Below are positions 32,466 to 39,759 of a stretch of DNA of 44,105 nt, one piece after another (position 1 is the first letter of the stretch; every line of letters begins with the position of its first letter). The position numbers were made by a program, and so were the translations under genes. A model generated the notes under the pieces. That model saw nothing but the letters and a program-made list of their open reading frames with translations. It searched no databases and was not told the DNA's origin. This DNA comes from Enterococcus viikkiensis (GTDB taxonomy: Bacteria; Bacillota; Bacilli; Lactobacillales; Enterococcaceae), in NCBI RefSeq assembly GCF_005405345.1, contig NZ_BJDW01000019.1, positions 1 to 44,105 of the forward strand, read 5' to 3'.

Positions 32466-33981
32466 ATTTTCGACGATGACGGTTCATTCGAGTCCGTGGC
32501 TGCTCAGCTGCAGACGGATTTGAAGACGTCTTGATCTTTCTTTCTGTCGTTCGTAGGCCTTTTATTTCGCGAGTCAAAAGTTCTTTTTTCGGTGCTTCCA
32601 CTCTTGGCTGAGTATCAAGTTTAGCGGCTTTTTTACGCTCCGCAGCCCTTCTCAACTCCGCTACTTCAGTGGCAGACGATTTTTCCTCCGTTTGAACATT
32701 CGTTTTTATTGGACGCTTCGGCAATTCAGGAAATTTGAAGGACTTGATTGTTTGTTCCTCTTGGAAAAACGGGACCCGTTGTAAAAATAAATTTCCTAAG
32801 TAGCCTGCCAACCAAATCCATAAGAATAATTCCACTGGAAACAGCAATAAAAACAGACACGCCGTAGCAAACGGTTTTTTCATGATAACTGCACAGGCAC
32901 TCGCTGTAAATACAGCAACCAAAAGGCCTGGAGAATAAGGCAAGAGGTTCGCAAAGGCTAAACCTACGGCAATACTGGAAAAAATCATTGGAAAGATGGT
33001 TCCACCCCGCCAATTACAGGCTAAGCAAAGCATCGTAATCCCAACTTTTCCAAAACCAATCACTAATAGCCAAAAGAAATTCATCGTTTCTGCTTGGCGA
33101 GTAAAGGACAATAAATTATGTTCCCCGGAAAAAAGGAAATACGGTGAAATAATGCCTAGTACACCTAAAATAATCCCCGCAGCAATCGCTAACGGCAACG
33201 GATTCGCAATCCGTTGGTTCAATTTATCACTTTGTTCCTGTAAAACTAAAAAGAATTTTCCAAAAAGCGCCCCTAGCAAAATGAGTGGGATCACTAGTAA
33301 TAATCCCTGCCAAGTAAAACTGCTCTCCATTCTGCGAATTGCAAAGACTTGCTCTTGATTTGGAAAAATATTGTAAACTAACAAATAGCCAATAAAGCCC
33401 GTAAACGTCGCGAAGATATACAAGACATATTTCTTGATCTTGCTTTCCGTCACTATCTGCCAATCATCCCCTTCAAGGGAACGACCAACTCCAAACAGTG
33501 GTGTCATAAAAATGACTCCTAGAGACGTCCCAACGCCAAACTCTACCAAGTCTGCCCGCTGCGCCTCCCCAATCTTGCGGCGATCCGCCACATAGGTAAC
33601 TAAGCCGCCAATAATCGCGACTAACGCCGCCTCCGGCCCTAAACTGGCTCCAAAAAGCAAGACGATCAAGGCCCCCAGTAAGTTCTTGACCAGCTTCCCA
33701 TCATGATAATCGATCCGTTGCGTTTTTTGATACTCTTTCATTGATTCCTGCAAGGTTCGGGGATAACGACCAAATATTTTTACAAAGAATCCAATCGCTA
33801 CGCCTCCGATCGTGCAGACAATCAAAGGATAAATCCGCGGATTGCCAACAGCTTGCGGCAATAACTGCCATAAAAGCTGATGGCCTAATTCCGACAATCC
33901 CATAAACAAGGCTACAATCGCTCCGACAGCAAAGCCTAAAGCACCACTGTAGCCAAAAAACGTTAGTTTAAACTTATTCAT
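32464..33981 (-). CDS. ClC family chloride channel or transporter
   Basis: A 505 aa protein with a ClC core of about 10-12 helices in residues 1-420. Motif-like segments are GASLGPEAALVAIIGG, the GREGP-type loop with a gating Glu, and WRGGTIFPMIFSS, the GGxFxP-type loop. The C-terminal 90 residues are an unusual soluble, Lys/Arg-rich tail (RRAAERKKAAK, ending RMNRHRRK). ClC antiporters help bacteria in extreme acid; a link to proton-consuming amino acid reduction is speculative. AAAGGT precedes the ATG. An extended -10 lies at 34014-34019. Confidence 0.85.
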   Translation of the reverse strand: MNKFKLTFFGYSGALGFAVGAIVALFMGLSELGHQLLWQLLPQAVGNPRIYPLIVCTIGGVAIGFFVKIFGRYPRTLQESMKEYQKTQRIDYHDGKLVKNLLGALIVLLFGASLGPEAALVAIIGGLVTYVADRRKIGEAQRADLVEFGVGTSLGVIFMTPLFGVGRSLEGDDWQIVTESKIKKYVLYIFATFTGFIGYLLVYNIFPNQEQVFAIRRMESSFTWQGLLLVIPLILLGALFGKFFLVLQEQSDKLNQRIANPLPLAIAAGIILGVLGIISPYFLFSGEHNLLSFTRQAETMNFFWLLVIGFGKVGITMLCLACNWRGGTIFPMIFSSIAVGLAFANLLPYSPGLLVAVFTASACAVIMKKPFATACLFLLLFPVELFLWIWLAGYLGNLFLQRVPFFQEEQTIKSFKFPELPKRPIKTNVQTEEKSSATEVAELRRAAERKKAAKLDTQPRVEAPKKELLTREIKGLRTTERKIKTSSNPSAAEQPRTRMNRHRRK

Positions 33982-34013
33982 AAAATTAACCTTTCTCTGT
34001 TAGACTCCGCTAC

Positions 34014-34019
34014 ATTATA
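34014..34019 (-). promoter_or_regulatory. Extended -10 of the ClC gene
   Basis: TGTTATAAT on the minus strand, 33 bp before the ATG and just after the repA stop. No good -35 is seen. Confidence 0.5.
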
Positions 34020-34035
34020 ACAAAGGTTTTGCTTC

Positions 34036-35094
34036 TTAGGAGGCCTTTTTAGCGACTTTTTGCGTTTTTTTCTGTTGAATCAGCATTTGTACGCCTGAAA
34101 GGGTTTGCTTTAGCTCTGGTGTTAGCTGGTAATGGTCTACTAAATACTGTCTCGTTTTTTCCGTGAAGAATCCTCTCATAAAGGCAAAGAAGAAAGCTTC
34201 AGGATTTTTGACGGTTTTGTAACGATACATTTGTTCAATCGCTTTGGCTATCGCATCCGCTAGCTCTCCACGGAAGTAGTCATTATGCTCAAACGTTAAC
34301 ACATCGGACTCCGCCGGTAACCCGGCTTGAATAAATTGTTTCGTGCTTGCGAATTTGGCTTTAAAAATGGTGTCAACAAACCAGCGTGCTTTTTGATACT
34401 TGCCTTCACAAAAAGGCAGGAACCGTTGAAACGCTTGTTCCGGAATTAAATGAGCATAACGAGCACTTAGGGCCTGGATCAACGTTTGATCTTGAGAAAG
34501 GGTCGATGTCGAGGCTGGGACCGTTACATTTGTTGCATTTGTTATTGGTTTTACTAGGTGTTTTTGTGTACTTGTAAGCAAATTTTGCTTGTTCGTAGCC
34601 GCAGATTCTGCTTCTCTATCCACAGTGGATAACTTTTCGCTCTCGTCCGCTTTATTTTCCACAGGAACTAAAGATTTAGTGGTTGTATAGTTTTTAAAGG
34701 CCAGTTTCGGCAAAATGCCCTTTTCAGGTGCCAAAGGATTCGCCACATAAATTCGATAGTTCTTCAAGCCATGACGAAGAACTTGAATCAACCCAGCGTT
34801 CGTCAAGTTAGTTTTCAAATTGGTGATTTTTCTTTGTGATACGCGTAGCAATTCAGCTGCCTCTTCGTTAGAAAAATAAATGTACGGCAGTCCAGCTTCA
34901 TCCAGCCAATTCCCTTCTTTTTGAGAATTGTAAATACTGCAAGTCATACGCATGGTATATAACGCATGCAGCATCATTGCTTCAATAGAAAGTTGTTCAT
35001 AGCGGGGATTATTGATTAAATTCAAATCAATTGGGATATAATTTCCGTTGGGTAAGTTCGTTGCGGTCATGATGTTTGGTAAATTTGTGGACAT
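34036..35094 (-). CDS. repA: RepA_N family plasmid replication initiator
   Basis: A 352 aa initiator. The conserved N-terminal RepA_N domain (about 1-125) contains FSNEEAAELLRVSQRKITNLK, a winged-helix DNA-binding segment. A variable Ser/Thr/Asn-rich middle (about 125-210) and a host-linked C-terminal domain follow. AGGAGG eight bases before the ATG sets the start at 35094; the frame continues upstream from a GTG at 35163 but without such a site. In RepA_N plasmids the origin usually lies inside the rep gene. The palindrome TATCCACAGTGGATA at 34617-34631, in the variable middle, is a candidate. Expression appears to be under antisense RNA control. Confidence 0.95.
   Translation of the reverse strand: MSTNLPNIMTATNLPNGNYIPIDLNLINNPRYEQLSIEAMMLHALYTMRMTCSIYNSQKEGNWLDEAGLPYIYFSNEEAAELLRVSQRKITNLKTNLTNAGLIQVLRHGLKNYRIYVANPLAPEKGILPKLAFKNYTTTKSLVPVENKADESEKLSTVDREAESAATNKQNLLTSTQKHLVKPITNATNVTVPASTSTLSQDQTLIQALSARYAHLIPEQAFQRFLPFCEGKYQKARWFVDTIFKAKFASTKQFIQAGLPAESDVLTFEHNDYFRGELADAIAKAIEQMYRYKTVKNPEAFFFAFMRGFFTEKTRQYLVDHYQLTPELKQTLSGVQMLIQQKKTQKVAKKAS
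34617..34631. other. Candidate origin element inside repA
   Basis: A 15 bp perfect palindrome made of two overlapping near-DnaA boxes (CTATCCACA and AGTGGATAA). Nearby are the tandem 9-mers TTACATTTG and TTGCATTTG at 34524-34541. The position in the variable centre of repA fits the origins known for RepA_N plasmids. Confidence 0.45.
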
Positions 35095-35172
35095 GACAAA
35101 AACCTCCTTATTTAGTCTTTCATATTTATTAACGAAAGTTTTTAAAGGAATGCTTACTGTCACATTAACTAA

Positions 35173-35201
35173 TTGAGAAAATGTCCCAAATATGGTACAC
35201 T
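35173..35201 (+). promoter_or_regulatory. Promoter of the candidate antisense RNA
   Basis: -35 TTGAGA (35173-35178), 17 bp spacer, -10 TACACT (35196-35201) preceded by TGG, so also extended. It faces away from the repA start and into the repA leader. Confidence 0.7.
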
Positions 35202-35207
35202 TAATAA

Positions 35208-35330
35208 AGGTTAGGCAAACACCAATTTTTCTAACCCTTTAAAGATTTATTTGTATGTGACATGCTAATTCGCCAAAATTAGCTCAAACCTTTGAGTTTA
35301 AAGATCGCCAAATCTTTAAACTCTTTTTTT
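35208..35330 (+). ncRNA. Candidate antisense RNA controlling repA (about 120 nt)
   Basis: Starts a few bases after a good promoter and ends at a 12 bp perfect stem (GAGTTTAAAGAT arm) followed by TTTTTTT. Inside are three hairpins: AAAGGTTAG/CTAACCCTTT (35206-35240), GCTAATT/AATTAGC (35264-35283) and the terminator stem (35294-35323). The second and third have the identical six-base loop CGCCAA. The RNA is fully complementary to the 5' part of the repA leader. RepA_N plasmids such as staphylococcal pSK41 are known to limit Rep synthesis with an antisense RNAI. UUGGCG target loops are known from IncI-type replicons. No coding potential is seen. Confidence 0.7.
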
Positions 35331-35404
35331 CGCTTTTTTTTCTACATGTCTAGAATAATAGATTGAAACCCTATTGTAAAGCGATTCCTGAGCATCTTTT
35401 TTTA

Positions 35405-35735
35405 GAGTAAACTTTTTATTTGTTTGCAAAAGCAATTGTGGTTTACCGAAATATTGAAATAAAAACGAATAAGGTTTACTTTATTAAAGGATACAAAATC
35501 TGTTTTGGTAAACTCCAACTTAACGAAACATTCGTCCTCTTCTATCGAAGCTGTGGATAAAGAGTATGCTCGATAAGGCCTCTATTAGTTATCCACAGAA
35601 GAGAAATTGGACTCGCTTTCCTGCAAAAGTAAACTTTTTAAAGAAAATTAAGGTTAATAAAGGTAAACTGAAATATAAGATAACATAAAAAAAAGTAAAC
35701 CCCAATGTAGGATATAATCGACATTGAGGTTTACT
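35405..35735. repeat. Iteron group 2 (about 8 copies of AAAGTAAACT-like units)
   Basis: Copies in both orientations of the unit found upstream of parA (consensus AAAGTAAACT), for example near 35405, 35441, 35473, 35507, 35628, 35660, 35692 and 35726. They lie between repA and the repC-like gene. They probably bind the partition protein or RepA. Confidence 0.75.
35552..35597. other. Pair of inverted consensus DnaA boxes
   Basis: TGTGGATAA (35552-35560) and TTATCCACA (35589-35597) are perfect 9-mers in opposite orientation, 28 bp apart, within the AT-rich iteron region. They suggest that DnaA joins initiation or regulation here. Confidence 0.6.
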
Positions 35736-35740
35736 TTTTT
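35689..35740 (-). terminator. Terminator after the repC-like gene, built from two iterons
   Basis: AAAAAAGTAAACC pairs with GGTTTACTTTTTT, and CAATGT with ACATTG, around a 12-base loop; one C-A mismatch. The outer arms are iteron units in inverted orientation. Confidence 0.75.
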
Positions 35741-35745
35741 TAGTT

Positions 35746-36285
35746 CTAATTCTCATCATTTTCTAATTCTTTGAATAGTTTTTGGTATTTCGGTTTGCCT
35801 TTATACTCCTCCATAGAGGCTTCTTCTAGCTGATTTAGGAAGTTTCGGTCGTCTCTCGACAAGCCCTTTTCTAAATAATAATCGTAAAGATAATCAATCA
35901 TCTTATCAGGAGTATAGCCGTCAAACTTAGCATTGATCAAATTTTGCATACGAATTTTAGTTCGCGCTGAGATTTTTTGCATTTCTAACGCTTTTAAACG
36001 AGGATCGTAGTATTGGCGCTTTCTACCCCTCTTCCCTGCTTCATTTTCGGAAGAGGAAGCGGAATTTTCTTGCGAAGGATGACGTTCACTGAAGTGCCGC
36101 GTTTCCTCATGGGCAGCAGCGCGTCGAAAGTCAGTTTCCTGACTCAAGGTTCGGTTTGCTAACAAATCCTGAGAGGTTGGCTTCTTCTCCTCTTTGTCTT
36201 GATTGGAATATTCGGACATTTTTTCAATGCCCTTATTCTTCTTGTTCGCCGTTAAAAGCGAATCTAGTTTCATTTTTTTCGCCAT
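35746..36285 (-). CDS. Partition DNA-binding protein (PrgO/RepC-like)
   Basis: A 179 aa hydrophilic protein encoded directly after ParA (12 bp gap), the usual place of the centromere-binding partner. The N-terminal half (1-85) is charged, low-complexity and probably disordered, possibly contacting ParA. KRGRKRQYYDPRLKALEMQK begins a basic segment, and residues about 90-150 (SARTKIRMQNLINAKFDG) look like a helical DNA-binding domain of ribbon-helix-helix type. Likely targets are the AAAGTAAACT repeats. Family name rests on context more than on a clear motif. Confidence 0.75.
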   Translation of the reverse strand: MAKKMKLDSLLTANKKNKGIEKMSEYSNQDKEEKKPTSQDLLANRTLSQETDFRRAAAHEETRHFSERHPSQENSASSSENEAGKRGRKRQYYDPRLKALEMQKISARTKIRMQNLINAKFDGYTPDKMIDYLYDYYLEKGLSRDDRNFLNQLEEASMEEYKGKPKYQKLFKELENDEN

Positions 36286-36297
36286 TTAACGTCTCCC

Positions 36298-37146
36298 CTA
36301 CTCTTCTCCGCTTAATATCAGACGATGTTCGTCAATTTCATCTAAAATATTGACGAAAACTTCATGTGCACGCTTATCCCACTGTTCCACTTTGCCATTT
36401 TTGTTGATTTCATAAGTAATTCCAGAGCCATCATAGCGTTTCAATCGGCTTTGACTTAAGACAACGGTGTCTAAAAGGTGTGCCCCATAGATGTCCTTTG
36501 CTGCGGTATAAATCTCTTGGTCTACCGAATCACGTTTTTGCATCATAAAAGGAACGATGCCGACGACTTCTAGGTCGGTTTCGTATTGTTCAATGAAGAA
36601 ATTCATGTAATCAATGTAGTTCTGTGCGCCTTTTAGTGATTTCACCTGCGTTTGTAGAATCACAATAACATATTCTGCTACGTACATGGCCGCATTTGAA
36701 TACGTGCTGATCGTCGGCGGAACGTCGATATAGATGACATCATAGATACTCTTTAAGGGTTCAATCAACGCTTCTATATATTTAAATTGCATTAATTTAT
36801 CGCCAGGATATTTTTCAATCATATAATCTGGAAAATCTGAAAATGAAATATTTGCAGGAATCAGATCCAAATTAGGAATGATTTGATAAATCGAAGACTG
36901 AATGTCTCCTGAGCGGACTGCTTCCCAAATAGTCGCGTCAAATTCCTCTGGCAAGGTGTCATTTCCAAAATTTTCTGCGGTTAGAGATAATACATCACTT
37001 GTATTTCCTTGCGGGTCCAAATCGATGACTAAGGTTTTGCGCTTCTTGCGAAAGGCACTCTCAAAAGAAAGCATTTGAACCGTTGTTGATTTACCAACAC
37101 CGCCCTTAAAATTTCCTACTACATACGTTTCAGCTCTTTTTGGCAT
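36298..37146 (-). CDS. parA: ParA family partition ATPase (PrgP/RepB-like)
   Basis: A 282 aa ATPase that segregates the plasmid together with the downstream DNA-binding partner. The deviant Walker A is KGGVGKST (about residues 14-21), with DLDPQGN (Walker A') and VIYIDVPPTIS (Walker B) following. There is no N-terminal helix-turn-helix, as in short ParA proteins of Gram-positive plasmids such as pCF10 PrgP and pAD1 RepB. GGAG precedes the ATG. A large iteron array lies immediately upstream and may be both centromere and autoregulatory operator. Confidence 0.93.
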   Translation of the reverse strand: MPKRAETYVVGNFKGGVGKSTTVQMLSFESAFRKKRKTLVIDLDPQGNTSDVLSLTAENFGNDTLPEEFDATIWEAVRSGDIQSSIYQIIPNLDLIPANISFSDFPDYMIEKYPGDKLMQFKYIEALIEPLKSIYDVIYIDVPPTISTYSNAAMYVAEYVIVILQTQVKSLKGAQNYIDYMNFFIEQYETDLEVVGIVPFMMQKRDSVDQEIYTAAKDIYGAHLLDTVVLSQSRLKRYDGSGITYEINKNGKVEQWDKRAHEVFVNILDEIDEHRLILSGEE

Positions 37147-37781
37147 AAAGATTCTCCAATCATTAGTTCTCGTTTAAAGTTTACTATAAAACGGTTGAAA
37201 GAGCAATAAAGTTTACTACAATTGTTTTAATAAGGTAAACCACAATGACAAACTAAATTGAAGTACGCCTCAAAAATTGTATAATAAAAGTTTACTCTAA
37301 TTTTATAGTATAAGTAAACTTCAAATTGACTGATCAAAGACACTTTTTTAAAAAGTTTACCGCAAATATTATTAAAAGAGTAAGACTTTAATTAATAAAG
37401 TGTACTCTTAGATGAAATAAAGTAGACTCTATTATATGATAAAGTTTACTTGAATTTCATTTAGGTAAACTATATAAATGTTTAAATGCTTTTATTACAG
37501 TATTATATCATATAAAAAGTAAACTTTTAAATTAATCAAGTAAACCTAATTAAATTAAAAGGTCAACTCTTAAAAACATAAAAGTAAACTTATGTAATTG
37601 AAGTTTACTCAATTAAGTAGGGTTTAAAGTAAACATTTAAATGAGCATAATGAATAATAGATCTATAAGGTAAACCCTATAATTATTTAAAAAGTAAACT
37701 CTTTAAATTTGAGGTAAACGGTATTACAATCGTTTAGAGTAAACTTTTTATAAAATAGAAATAAAGTAAACTACAAAAAAC

Positions 37782-37823
37782 AAAAAGAAGTAAACTCTAT
37801 TTAATAAAGGTTTACTTCTTTTT
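37782..37823. terminator. Inverted iteron pair forming a terminator-like hairpin
   Basis: A 14 bp perfect stem (AAAAAGAAGTAAAC with GTTTACTTCTTTTT) around 14 bases, inside the iteron array, T-run ended on either strand. No gene abuts it. It may insulate the array from transcription. Confidence 0.55.
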
Positions 37824-38026
37824 GCGTTCTTTAAGGTTAGCCGGATCTAAGGGGGAATTCTTGGAATTAAAGTGTACTTTTTAAATGTTAGAATAGAAAA
37901 TTTTGATCATATAAAAAGTAAACTGTAAAAAACATATTAAAGTATACCGTATTAGGGAGAAGCGTGCTAGAATTCAAGCACTATCTAGCAGTTATTATGA
38001 CTATTGAAAGGAGGTTTACTTGAATA

Positions 38027-38061
38027 AAAGAAAAATCCAATGAGGTATACCTCATTGGATT
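38027..38061 (-). terminator. Terminator of the alcohol dehydrogenase gene
   Basis: A 28 bp perfect palindrome (38034-38061) with the iteron-like core GAGGTATACCTC is followed by TTTTTCTTTT on the minus strand, 11 bp after the stop. Confidence 0.8.
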
Positions 38062-38071
38062 AAAGTAAACT

Positions 38072-39139
38072 TTATAAAGATTCGACTGTTTGAATTGCTT
38101 GGTAGATTTTTTTAGATGTAATTGTGGGATCGACCATATTAAAGGTTTCATTCAAAGATGCAGCATGGTTGACAACGGGTGTCAGGGCTTCTTCTGATCG
38201 ATCAAAAACGTTTAATTCTGCTAGCTTTAAAGGGAGGCCGGTCGCTTGATAAAAGGGTTTTAGATTTTCGATTTCTGCTAAATTATTCGTATGAGCTAAT
38301 TGGACTAAGATACCATAGGCAACTTTTTTACCGTGGAGCTGTTCGTGCGTGTTTTCAAGATAGGATAGGCCGTCATGAATGGCGTGAGCTCCGGCTGAAC
38401 GGCCAAAACCAGCTGCAAAGCCGCCGGTTTCACCAGCTAAACCAATGATTGCATCGGTCACACGACTAAAGGCAGGGGTGGCTTGACGATTTTCCAGGTC
38501 CTGAATGGCGGGGATTGCATCGGTAAGCAAAAGCGCTTGAATGGCCTTTGCACTAGCAATTCCTAGCCGAACGTAGGCGGACTTCTCATCTTCTGTTAAA
38601 TTTCTCGTGATGCCCTCGATTTCGTACCATTTTGCTAGCGTATCGCCAATACCGGCCACAAAATATTCTTTTGGAGTGGCTAGTAGAAAGTTCCAGTCCA
38701 CTAATGTCAAAAACGGCGCGCGTTTCATGTAGCCGATGGCTTTAAAGGTTTGATTTGGGTGGTAAACGGCAACGATTGGTGTGAAAGGTGCGCAGTTGGA
38801 AATCAATGTTGGAATCACTATCAGCTCAGCGTTCAGCTCTTCGGCAACCATTTTTGCGGTATCAATCACGCGTCCAGCACCGATCGCCAGAATCAAGTCC
38901 GACTGTTGAATTTTTTCCGCGATTTCTACGGCGTTTTCATGACTCGAACTGCCGTCATAGGAATACGTTGGATAAGGGAGCTCTTTATGGTAAAACCTTC
39001 TAAAGGCCTCTGAAGATTTTTCTCCAGTAACGATGGCGATCTCTTTAAAATCGGATAAATAGCTAGGTAAGCTTTGTAAAATGTTGCTTCCACTGACGTA
39101 GCGATTCGCGCCAGGTCGGACTTCGGTAGTGATATCCAT
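38072..39139 (-). CDS. Iron-containing alcohol dehydrogenase family protein (GldA-like)
   Basis: A 355 aa NAD(P)-dependent dehydrogenase related to glycerol dehydrogenase. Visible elements are the nucleotide-binding GAGRVIDTAK (about residues 83-92) and metal ligands in GIGDTLAKWYE (Asp), SAGAHAIHDG (His) and EQLHGKKVAYG (His). Length fits the glycerol dehydrogenase/glycerol-1-phosphate dehydrogenase group. The substrate is uncertain. TTAGGAG precedes the ATG. It is monocistronic and divergent from the met genes. Confidence 0.85.
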   Translation of the reverse strand: MDITTEVRPGANRYVSGSNILQSLPSYLSDFKEIAIVTGEKSSEAFRRFYHKELPYPTYSYDGSSSHENAVEIAEKIQQSDLILAIGAGRVIDTAKMVAEELNAELIVIPTLISNCAPFTPIVAVYHPNQTFKAIGYMKRAPFLTLVDWNFLLATPKEYFVAGIGDTLAKWYEIEGITRNLTEDEKSAYVRLGIASAKAIQALLLTDAIPAIQDLENRQATPAFSRVTDAIIGLAGETGGFAAGFGRSAGAHAIHDGLSYLENTHEQLHGKKVAYGILVQLAHTNNLAEIENLKPFYQATGLPLKLAELNVFDRSEEALTPVVNHAASLNETFNMVDPTITSKKIYQAIQTVESL

Positions 39140-39223
39140 AATGATCAGCTCCTAAAATTAAATTTCAACTAGTTTATGCTTAAAATAAATGAAAGTCAAC
39201 TGTGTTTTTGCTGATAAAAAATA

Positions 39224-39252
39224 TTGACAGTTTTCATTTTGAGATGTAAGAT
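39224..39252 (+). promoter_or_regulatory. Promoter of the metQNI operon
   Basis: Consensus -35 TTGACA (39224-39229), 17 bp spacer and -10 TAAGAT (39247-39252). Confidence 0.8.
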
Positions 39253-39258
39253 ACGTTT

Positions 39259-39543
39259 TATCAATTTGCAAAACAAAAACGTGATGAAGAGAAAAGTATA
39301 AATGACAAAGCATCAAAGAGAATCCGGGTAGGTGAGAGCGGATATGTGGAAGAATTTAGAAAATGGTCTCTGAATGGCAGCGTCGATAAGTAGACGGTGA
39401 CGGGGTAGCGCTCGTTAACAACGCTCAAGTATACTAGTACTTGTTAAGGTGATAGTCGCGAGACTATTGCAAATGAAGGTGGTAACGCGAGCAAGCTCGT
39501 CCTTTTCCAGCACAAAATGTGCGGAAAAGGACGAGCTTTTTTT
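39259..39543 (+). promoter_or_regulatory. T-box riboswitch, methionine type
   Basis: The leader begins with GATGAAGAGAAAAGTA (stem I base and AGTA motif), continues with a stem I distal region, and has the T-box core GAAGGTGGTAACGCG (39475-39489). The TGGT there would pair with the tRNA end and suits discriminator A, as in tRNA-Met. An ATG at 39363-39365, followed by GTCTCTGA, is the best specifier codon. A long terminator (39494-39537, AGCTCGTCCTTTTCC arm) with seven T ends the element. Uncharged tRNA-Met should prevent termination and switch on metQNI. Confidence 0.9.
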
Positions 39544-39759
39544 GTTTTTACTATTCACAAAAGTTGAAATGAAATTTTGTTTTCAATTATTGAGTAGTCT
39601 TGCGGCTTAGCGTAATCGTAGCTCGATGAAGGTAGGTCTAAATTTTTTTTAGAAGTTATGTTCCTAGGCTGAGCTCAATCGTGTGACCTTCTGCATACTA
39701 CATACGTTAGTGAGTTGTTAGCAAATTGAGATTCAAATGAAAAAATGGAGGAATGACGA

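Larger units (their letters stand above)
35095..35380 (-). promoter_or_regulatory. repA promoter and structured leader
   Basis: On the minus strand: -35 TTTACA (35375-35380), 17 bp spacer, -10 TATTCT (35352-35357), giving a leader of about 250 nt. The leader contains three hairpins. On this strand their loops read TTGGCG (35306-35311), TTGGCG (35271-35276) and a 16-base loop containing TTGGTG (within 35215-35230). All three contain the U-turn pattern YUNR used in antisense recognition. The whole set is overlapped by an RNA made from the opposite strand. Confidence 0.65.
37176..38071. repeat. Iteron array upstream of parA (about 29 units)
   Basis: Counted by eye, about 29 copies of AAAGTAAACT or close variants (GGTAAACC, AGTGTACT, AGTATACC) occur in both orientations. 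The spacing is irregular, mostly 20-45 bp, over 900 bp of very AT-rich DNA without a gene. The layout suits a plasmid centromere or initiator-binding region. RepA_N plasmids such as pAD1 have iteron arrays by the partition genes, but with a different unit. Confidence 0.85.

Noticed and set aside
37176-38071. A CRISPR array
   Set aside because: The repeated unit is only about 10 bp, occurs in both orientations and has irregular spacing; no cas genes are present.
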